Shown here: positions 58,054 through 64,000 of the stretch, in pieces
Position numbering within the stretch: position 1 is the first letter of the stretch
Layout: the number at the start of each line of letters is the position of its first letter
Assembly: GCA_963753545.1 (NCBI GenBank)
Contig: CAVWCQ010000008.1
Location: forward strand, 3,906,001 to 3,970,000
Length of the DNA: 64,000 nucleotides
Direction of reading: 5' to 3'
Origin: CAVWCQ01 sp963753545
GTDB taxonomy: Bacteria; Chloroflexota; Anaerolineae; Aggregatilineales; Aggregatilineaceae
Made by a program: the position numbers and the translations under genes
Notes under the pieces: generated by a model
What the model saw: the letters and a program-made list of their open reading frames with translations, nothing else
The model's database searches: none
Told to the model about the DNA's origin: nothing

Positions 58054-60789
58054 ATGTCGGAACAGACAACCGAAAAATGGTATGCATTATCTGAGGCGGA
58101 CGTTTTAAAGCAGCTTCATACGTCTCTTGACAGTGGCCTCTCCGAAAGCGAAGTCCAGCAGAGGCAAACACAATATGGCAAAAACGAGCTTCCTGCTGCC
58201 GAAGGAACCTCGATCATCCAACTGCTCATTGGACAGTTTACTAGCGTTATGGTGCTCGTCCTGTTGATCGCCGCCATCATCTCTCTCTTTTTAGGCGATA
58301 TCAAAGATGCGGTTGTCATTATGGCGATTGTCATCCTCAATGCGATGTTAGGCTTTTTCCAGGAATATCAGGCGGAACAAGCCCTGGCAGCCCTCAGTGC
58401 CATGCAGACCCCTCATGTGCGTGTGCGGCGCGAAGGCCATGTCCATGAATTGAGCGCGCTCGATCTCGTTCCTGGCGATGTTGTTTTGATCGAAGCCGGT
58501 GATCGTATTCCGGCAGATGGTCGCCTCGTTGAAGCCGTTAATCTGCAAATAGACAAATCGGCCCTGACCGGCGAATCGGTTGCTGTCCAAAAGTCGACAG
58601 CAAAACTAGAGGATAACGATCCCCCACCAGCCCTGGCTGACCGGCTCAATGTTGCGTATATGGGAACCGTAGTCACCTATGGGCGCGGTATTCTTGCCGT
58701 AACCGGAACAGGAATCAAAACACAATTAGGCACCATTGCCTCGCTACTGCAGCGGGTCGAAGAAGGGCGTACTCCCCTCCAGGAGCGCCTGGCTCGCCTG
58801 GGAATCTGGCTTGCTAGCGCTGCCCTCGTGATCACAGTCATTGTGTTTATTGCGGGCGTATTGCGTGGCGAACCCGTCGAAGAAATGTTCCTGACCGCCA
58901 TTGGCCTCGCAGTCGCCGCTATCCCGGAAGGGCTTCCCGCCGTAATCACGATCTCTCTGGCCCTGGGCGCACGCCGCATGATCCGGAGGCGAGCCTTAAT
59001 TCGTAAGCTGCCTGCCGTCGAGACACTCGGATCAGTATCTGTCATCTGCTCCGACAAAACCGGAACGCTGACCCGGAATGAGATGACGGCAACAATGATC
59101 GCTCTGCCAGGTCGTACTGATGTGCGCGTGAGCGGTGTTGGCTACCAGCCAGTCGGCAGTTTCTACGAAGGTGAACAGCAAATCAACCCGGTCAATGATG
59201 AGGTGCTGGCCCGCCTTCTTCAGGCAGCAGCACTAAACACAGATGCTTATGTGGAACAGGAGCAGGAAAACGCCCCCTGGACCGTCGTCGGCGACACAAC
59301 CGAAGGTGCGTTGCTTGTCCTCGCCCAAAAAGCAGGCTGGAACCGGGAAGCGCTCGAAGAAGACTGGCCTCGTGTTGCAGAACTCCCCTTCAGTTCTGAA
59401 CGCAAAGCGATGACCACCATTCATCAGCCAAAAGGCCGCTTCGCCGCCCAGCTATTCCAGGGTGCTCAGTACATCTCCTTGACCAAGGGCGCGCCCGATC
59501 AACTGGTTAATTGGGCCACATACGAAACAATGCCCGAAGGCCCCAGGCCGCTCACTCCAGAGCGTGTGGAAGCATGGCACAAACAAATCGGGAAAATGGC
59601 CAGTGCAGGGTTGCGCGTCATGGGTTTAGCCTATCGCTCCATTGACGCTATCCCTACCCAGTTGGAACCGGAAGATACCGAGCGAAATCTTGTATTGCTG
59701 GGCTTGATCGGCATCGTTGATCCGCCGCGCAGCGAAGCGCAAAAGGCGGTCAAGGTTGCGGCTGAGGCGGGTATCCGCACGGTGATGATTACCGGGGATC
59801 ACAAGTTGACGGCGGTTGCTATTGCCGAACAGCTTGGCATCATGAAAGAGGGCGAAAGCGCCCTGACCGGGGTTGAGCTAGATAATTTAAGCGATGATGC
59901 CTTGCGTGATGCGGTCATCAAAACATCCGTTTATGCCCGCGTTACGCCTGAACACAAACTGCGCATTGTCAAAGCGCTGCAATCACATGGCAAAATTGTT
60001 GCCATGACCGGTGATGGTGTCAATGATGCTCCCGCTCTCAAACAAGCCAATATCGGCGTAGCAATGGGTATCACCGGAACCGATGTCAGTCAGGGCGCAT
60101 CCGACATGATTCTGACGGACGATAATTTCGCCACCATTGTTGCTGCTGTTGAAGAAGGTCGCACCATTTACGACAATATCCGTAAATTTATCCGCTACCT
60201 CTTAAGCACAAACACGGGTGAAATAGTGACCATGTTTGGGGCATTGGTGATCGGGCTTAAGATTCCGCTGATCGCCATCCAGATTTTGTGGGTCAATCTG
60301 GTAACGGATGGTTTGCCTGCTGTTGCCCTCAGTTTTGAACCCGGTGAACCCAACGTCATGAAACGCCAGCCGCGTCCACCCAAAGAAAGCATCTTTGCCC
60401 AGGGCATTGGAATTCACGTTGTTTGGGTTGGCCTGTGGATCGGAATGTGTGCGCTGGCAAGCTTTATGTGGGTTCTGAGCCAGCATACAGGTGATATATT
60501 CCATCCATCCGACCATGCGCTTTTGATAGGCCGGAGCGCAGCTTTCAGCACCCTGGCACTTTCCCAGGTTTGCCACATCACAGCGATACACAGCGGGATT
60601 GCCTCATTCTTTGCAGTGCCGCTGACCCACAACAAAGTTCTGCTGATCGCTGTCCTGCTCACGGCGGTCCTGCAGATGCTGGTGATCTATACTCCCTTTG
60701 GCAATAATGTCATGAAGACAACAGAACTAAGTCTGATTGAACTTGTTGTTGCATGGCTGCTGGCAGCATCCATTATTCCCGGCTGTTGA
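58054..60789 (+). CDS. P-type Ca2+-transporting ATPase (type IIA)
   Basis: 911 residues from ATG 58054 (the frame is open to a TTG at 57979; the true start could be either). Actuator TGES (~172), phosphorylation motif DKTGTLT (Asp ~334), and hinge TGDGVNDAP (~652) are intact. Membrane helix 4 has IPEGLPAVIT and helix 6 NLVTDGLPAVALSF, the calcium-site segments of SERCA-type pumps. Ten hydrophobic segments. It exports Ca2+ using ATP at the cytoplasmic membrane. Single gene. Confidence 0.95.
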   Translation: MSEQTTEKWYALSEADVLKQLHTSLDSGLSESEVQQRQTQYGKNELPAAEGTSIIQLLIGQFTSVMVLVLLIAAIISLFLGDIKDAVVIMAIVILNAMLGFFQEYQAEQALAALSAMQTPHVRVRREGHVHELSALDLVPGDVVLIEAGDRIPADGRLVEAVNLQIDKSALTGESVAVQKSTAKLEDNDPPPALADRLNVAYMGTVVTYGRGILAVTGTGIKTQLGTIASLLQRVEEGRTPLQERLARLGIWLASAALVITVIVFIAGVLRGEPVEEMFLTAIGLAVAAIPEGLPAVITISLALGARRMIRRRALIRKLPAVETLGSVSVICSDKTGTLTRNEMTATMIALPGRTDVRVSGVGYQPVGSFYEGEQQINPVNDEVLARLLQAAALNTDAYVEQEQENAPWTVVGDTTEGALLVLAQKAGWNREALEEDWPRVAELPFSSERKAMTTIHQPKGRFAAQLFQGAQYISLTKGAPDQLVNWATYETMPEGPRPLTPERVEAWHKQIGKMASAGLRVMGLAYRSIDAIPTQLEPEDTERNLVLLGLIGIVDPPRSEAQKAVKVAAEAGIRTVMITGDHKLTAVAIAEQLGIMKEGESALTGVELDNLSDDALRDAVIKTSVYARVTPEHKLRIVKALQSHGKIVAMTGDGVNDAPALKQANIGVAMGITGTDVSQGASDMILTDDNFATIVAAVEEGRTIYDNIRKFIRYLLSTNTGEIVTMFGALVIGLKIPLIAIQILWVNLVTDGLPAVALSFEPGEPNVMKRQPRPPKESIFAQGIGIHVVWVGLWIGMCALASFMWVLSQHTGDIFHPSDHALLIGRSAAFSTLALSQVCHITAIHSGIASFFAVPLTHNKVLLIAVLLTAVLQMLVIYTPFGNNVMKTTELSLIELVVAWLLAASIIPGC

Positions 60790-60981
60790 GCTTGAAAAGG
60801 CTATCTGGCGTCATCGCCTATCCGCCAAAGAAGAGTTTGCAATGTCGTAGGCATTGGAGTAGTCTCTCGGTTCGTTCTCTGGGGGCACACGATGATCGTG
60901 TGCCCCTGTTGGTTTCTTAACCCATCCTGTGGTTAAATTCAATTCAACATCATCTTCACTTCTTAAGAGATTGTATGAGTG

Positions 60982-63498
60982 ATGAAGAAAAAACTTCGGG
61001 GCCTCAAACGAACTGCAATCCGGCTGGACTTCAACCTCTATCGGGTCGAAGTGCCGATCAAGGACTATCCTGGCTGCTCCTTGAGTGTCATCGATTTGTG
61101 GCCTGAAGCAGTCGAACAGACCATCGTGTTTTTACATGGGTATGCGGGTTGTGCGGAAACATGGGAACACCAGGTCAATCATTTTGCCCGTGAATACCGC
61201 GTTGTCGTTCCCGATCTGCGAGGGCACGGTCAAAGCGATGCTCCCTTCAGCGACTATACGATGGACGAACTGATACAGGATCTGCAAACTATTGTTGAGA
61301 AGCTGAATCTCCCCGAAAAATTTATCCTGGTTGGGCATTCTTTCGGTGGTTCGATCTGTATCGAGTACGCAAACGCTTACCCCCACCGCGTGGAAAAACT
61401 GGTTCTGATTGCGACGGCTGGTGAATACCCGCTGCCGAGGCGAGCCGCTGCCCTCTATCGTGTGCCGCCTGCTTTTTATGCGGCGCTGTGGGATTACCGC
61501 CCCAAATGGAATGCCGAACTGCACGTTATGCGGCGGATGATGCTCAATAATATGAAAAAGTGGAGCGGCTGGCCCTTGCTCCGCAATATCAGCGTGCCTA
61601 CGCTGCTGATCACAGGGGAGCGGGATAATTATTTCCCGATGTCGGTCTATGAAGATGTGGTCAAGATGGTTCCAGGCGCAGAAGTTTATGAGGTTGGTGC
61701 AGCCAAGCATAAGGTGCAGTTGGAACGGCACGATGCGGTCAACCGGGCAATGGATCGCTTCATCAAGGACAACCGCCGCAGCACGTGGCGAGATCGCGAC
61801 AGCCAAACTGAATTGATCGAACGCCGCCCCTGGCTGCTCAGTTACAGCCAGGAAACACCCTATACCATTCCTATTCCGCGCCAGCCGCTGCACTGCTTTC
61901 TGGAGAGTGCCGCCGATTGGGTTCCCAAGCGGACCGCCATCATCTTCTACGGGACACACATGACCTACCTACAGCTTAATATGCAGGTCAACCAGTTTGC
62001 GCGCGTCTTGCTGGATTTTGGCGTGGGCTTGGGTGACCGGGTGATGATTGTGCTGCCTAATGTGCCGCAGATGATCATCGCTTATTATGCGACGCTCAAA
62101 ATCGGCGGCGTGGCCGTGCTGCCTAACCCCGATGCAGACACCGCAACAATCGTCCGCGAAGCGATCCAGACCGGGGCGCGTGTCGTGGTGATGCTCTCTG
62201 CTTTTGATAAACTCGCTGAAGCGATCAAAGGGCAGGTTGATAGCGCCGCTATTGTACTGGCCGATTTGCGTAACGTGGTCGCGCCCAGCACTTACCAGAA
62301 ACTGGCCGCGCGCTGGGGATCCTTGGAAAGCGAGGATGACACAGAGATATCTCCCGCTTACCAGTGGGGCTATGCAATGTCCGATCTGATGGAAGGTGTG
62401 CCGGAGGAAGACCCTCACATTGAGGTCTCTTCAACCAATCTCGCCGCGATTGTCTACACCAGCGGCACTGCCGAGCACCCGCGTGGGGTGCAGTTGACTG
62501 ACAGTAATCTGGTTGCTAACGCGCTCCAGACACGCCACTGGATTCCTGATTTGCAGTACGGGCGCGAAGTATTCCTGAGCGTTCTGCCGCTGCTGCACAG
62601 CTACGGCATGACCAGCGCGATGAACGTTCCTATTGCGCTTGGAGCAGCGATTGTGCTGCTGCCTGTTTTTGAACTCGATCAGGTGTTGAGCCATATCAAA
62701 ATATACCGGCCTACCATCTTTCCCGGCGTGCCCTCGATGTATACCGCCATCAACCACGCGCCGAATGTGCGCTCCTACGGGCTGTCTTCGATCAAAGCCT
62801 GTATCAGCGGCGCAGCGCCGCTTCCCGTCGAAGTGCAGGAAGAATTCGAAAAACTAACACGGGGTCGTCTTGTAGAAGGGTATGGCCTGACCGAGGCGTC
62901 TCCCATTACCCATTCCAATCCCCTCTATGGGGTGCGCAAAGTTGGCTCGATTGGCGTGCCGCTTCCCAATACCGATGCTAAAATCGTTGATCTGGCAACA
63001 GGCGACGATCTGCCAGTCGGTCAGATCGGGGAACTGGTCGTGCACGGGCCGCAGGTGATGGGTGGCTATTGGACGGAAGACAGCAGCGCGGACTCCGATT
63101 CGGTTCTCAAAGACGGTTGGCTCTATACCGGGGACGTTGCCATTATGGACAGTGATGGATATTTTCAGATTATAGGTCGCAAACGCGACACAATCATGGC
63201 GGGGGAATACAGCGTTTACCCTCGTGATGTAGAGGAAGTCCTCTACGAAAACAGCAAAGTCCTCGAAGTCGCCGTCGTAGGTGTTGAAAGTGTAGAAAAC
63301 ACCGCGAAACAGCAAAAGGTGAAAGCCTTTGTCGTGCCCCGTCCCGGCACCCATTTATCGAAGGAAGAACTGCTTGATCTCTGTCGTCGCCGCCTCGAAG
63401 CCTATGAGGTTCCCTGGGATATTGAATTTCGTGAAGAACTGCCAAAGTCATTCGTCGGCAAGATTGTACGGCGGCTGCTGGTGGAAAGTCAGGAATAA
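60982..63498 (+). CDS. Alpha/beta hydrolase fused to acyl-CoA synthetase
   Basis: 838 residues from ATG 60982. N-terminal hydrolase: FLHGYAG (~51), VVPDLRGHGQSD, nucleophile Ser in GHSFGG (~119) and GAAKHKV near the catalytic His. C-terminal adenylate-forming domain begins at ~295: YTSGTAEHPRGV (~492), SGAAPLPVEV, YGLTEASPITHSNP, GWLYTGDVA and the catalytic Lys in GKIVRR. It could release a fatty acid from an ester or thioester and re-activate it as acyl-CoA or acyl-ACP. Next gene (10-20 bases on) is a patatin lipase, supporting a lipid-remodelling unit. Substrates unknown. Confidence 0.9.
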   Translation: MKKKLRGLKRTAIRLDFNLYRVEVPIKDYPGCSLSVIDLWPEAVEQTIVFLHGYAGCAETWEHQVNHFAREYRVVVPDLRGHGQSDAPFSDYTMDELIQDLQTIVEKLNLPEKFILVGHSFGGSICIEYANAYPHRVEKLVLIATAGEYPLPRRAAALYRVPPAFYAALWDYRPKWNAELHVMRRMMLNNMKKWSGWPLLRNISVPTLLITGERDNYFPMSVYEDVVKMVPGAEVYEVGAAKHKVQLERHDAVNRAMDRFIKDNRRSTWRDRDSQTELIERRPWLLSYSQETPYTIPIPRQPLHCFLESAADWVPKRTAIIFYGTHMTYLQLNMQVNQFARVLLDFGVGLGDRVMIVLPNVPQMIIAYYATLKIGGVAVLPNPDADTATIVREAIQTGARVVVMLSAFDKLAEAIKGQVDSAAIVLADLRNVVAPSTYQKLAARWGSLESEDDTEISPAYQWGYAMSDLMEGVPEEDPHIEVSSTNLAAIVYTSGTAEHPRGVQLTDSNLVANALQTRHWIPDLQYGREVFLSVLPLLHSYGMTSAMNVPIALGAAIVLLPVFELDQVLSHIKIYRPTIFPGVPSMYTAINHAPNVRSYGLSSIKACISGAAPLPVEVQEEFEKLTRGRLVEGYGLTEASPITHSNPLYGVRKVGSIGVPLPNTDAKIVDLATGDDLPVGQIGELVVHGPQVMGGYWTEDSSADSDSVLKDGWLYTGDVAIMDSDGYFQIIGRKRDTIMAGEYSVYPRDVEEVLYENSKVLEVAVVGVESVENTAKQQKVKAFVVPRPGTHLSKEELLDLCRRRLEAYEVPWDIEFREELPKSFVGKIVRRLLVESQE

Positions 63499-63510
63499 CG
63501 GAGGGAAATA

Positions 63511-64000
63511 TTGAAGATGCGACCGAAGATCGGCCTGGTTTTGGGGGGCGGAGGAAGTCGCGGCGGAGCACACATCGGGGTACTGGAAATACTGGTGCGA
63601 GAACAGATTCCCGTTGATCTGATTGTAGGAACCAGTATGGGGGGCATCGTCGGGACATTATTCGCCGCAGGAATTGCCCCGGAAGAACTGGTGACCCGCT
63701 TTGAACAGCTTCAAGGATTGACCCTGAATGTTTTCAGTTCCCGCGCTCGGCAGCGCGCGGTCTATTCCTGGCTGAAAGACATGATTCAAGATAGAACGTT
63801 CGCGGATCTGCAAATTCCCCTTTCCCTGATGGCCGTCGATATGATTGAGGGCCAGGAAGTTGAATTGTCCGAAGGGGAGTTAATGCCCGCTATTCTGGCG
63901 AGCAGCGCCATGCCCGCTGTCTTCCCTCCTGTCGATTGGCGGGGCATGAAACTGGCTGACGGCGGTGTGATCGACAGCCTGTCCACTCATATCGCCTTTA
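63511..64000 (+). CDS. Patatin-like phospholipase (partial, 3' end outside window)
   Basis: TTG 63511 has GGAGGG five bases upstream; ATG 63517 is an alternative. The start reads MRPKIGLVLGGGGSRGGAHIG (oxyanion hole GGGGSRG), GTSMGG (nucleophile elbow GxSxG) and later DGGV (catalytic Asp). 163 codons lie in the window. RssA/NTE-type cytoplasmic or membrane-bound lipid hydrolase. Likely in one transcript with the hydrolase/ligase fusion. Confidence 0.92.
   Translation, partial: MKMRPKIGLVLGGGGSRGGAHIGVLEILVREQIPVDLIVGTSMGGIVGTLFAAGIAPEELVTRFEQLQGLTLNVFSSRARQRAVYSWLKDMIQDRTFADLQIPLSLMAVDMIEGQEVELSEGELMPAILASSAMPAVFPPVDWRGMKLADGGVIDSLSTHIAF

Overview
The window looks like chromosomal DNA of a Chloroflexota bacterium, probably class Anaerolineae. 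The evidence is the 16S/23S sequence style, several gene families common in that group (TerY-P kinase triad, DUF7282-like repeats, GAF-SpoIIE phosphatase, acyl-CoA ligase fusions), moderate-to-high GC, and TGnTATAAT/TTGACA promoters. This assignment is inference. No phage, CRISPR array or intact transposase was seen.

Layout. (1) 1-7.7 kb: c-type cytochrome cluster: a minus-strand multiheme protein running off the left edge, a 12-heme NapC-like protein with tandem C-terminal cytochrome repeats, a small monoheme membrane protein and a duplicated decaheme protein. (2) 7.7-11.5 kb, minus strand: HAD-panB-panE-panC-panD (pantothenate). (3) 11.6-16.7 kb, minus: pyrB-C-D-E-F with overlapping start/stop codons, behind a long leader holding an intrinsic terminator. 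(4) 16.7-18.7 kb: an ABC-F gene behind a textbook-like attenuation leader. (5) 18.7-21.7 kb: broken GH81 beta-1,3-glucanase. (6) 22-25.4 kb: vWA, PP2C and kinase genes (TerY-P triad). (7) 25.5-33.8 kb: DUF7282-like/cytochrome protein, two ECF sigma/anti-sigma pairs, RIO kinase, ParA/MinD ATPase, small membrane proteins. (8) 33.85-34.17 kb: IS200/IS605-type remnant. (9) 34.2-43.5 kb: BCAT, PlsC, pseudouridine synthase, GAF-SpoIIE phosphatase, M20 peptidase, a heavily frameshifted acetyl-CoA synthetase and a GT39-like enzyme. (10) 43.7-51.7 kb: tRNA-Cys, primary sigma factor, DinB-like protein, GH13 enzyme, CsbD, tiny membrane proteins, SDR, PRC-barrel protein, NarL-type regulator. (11) 51.9-57.7 kb: complete 16S-23S-5S rRNA operon. 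(12) 57.7-64 kb: a very short tmRNA-like RNA with its own promoter and terminator, a Ca2+-type P-ATPase, a hydrolase/acyl-CoA ligase fusion and a partial patatin.

Two things stand out. First, the RNA at 57777-57896 has the tRNA-like half of tmRNA, including a G3-U70 pair, but almost no mRNA-like domain. Second, many otherwise well-conserved genes (panB, pyrD, acsA, GH81, an ECF sigma factor, an SDR, a cytochrome, a kinase) carry single-base lesions. Twelve frameshift lesions were found; eleven are best explained as one extra base and five of those lie within about 250 bp of acsA. This looks more like uncorrected long-read error than gene decay, so coding regions marked frameshifted should be read as probably intact in the organism until checked against reads.
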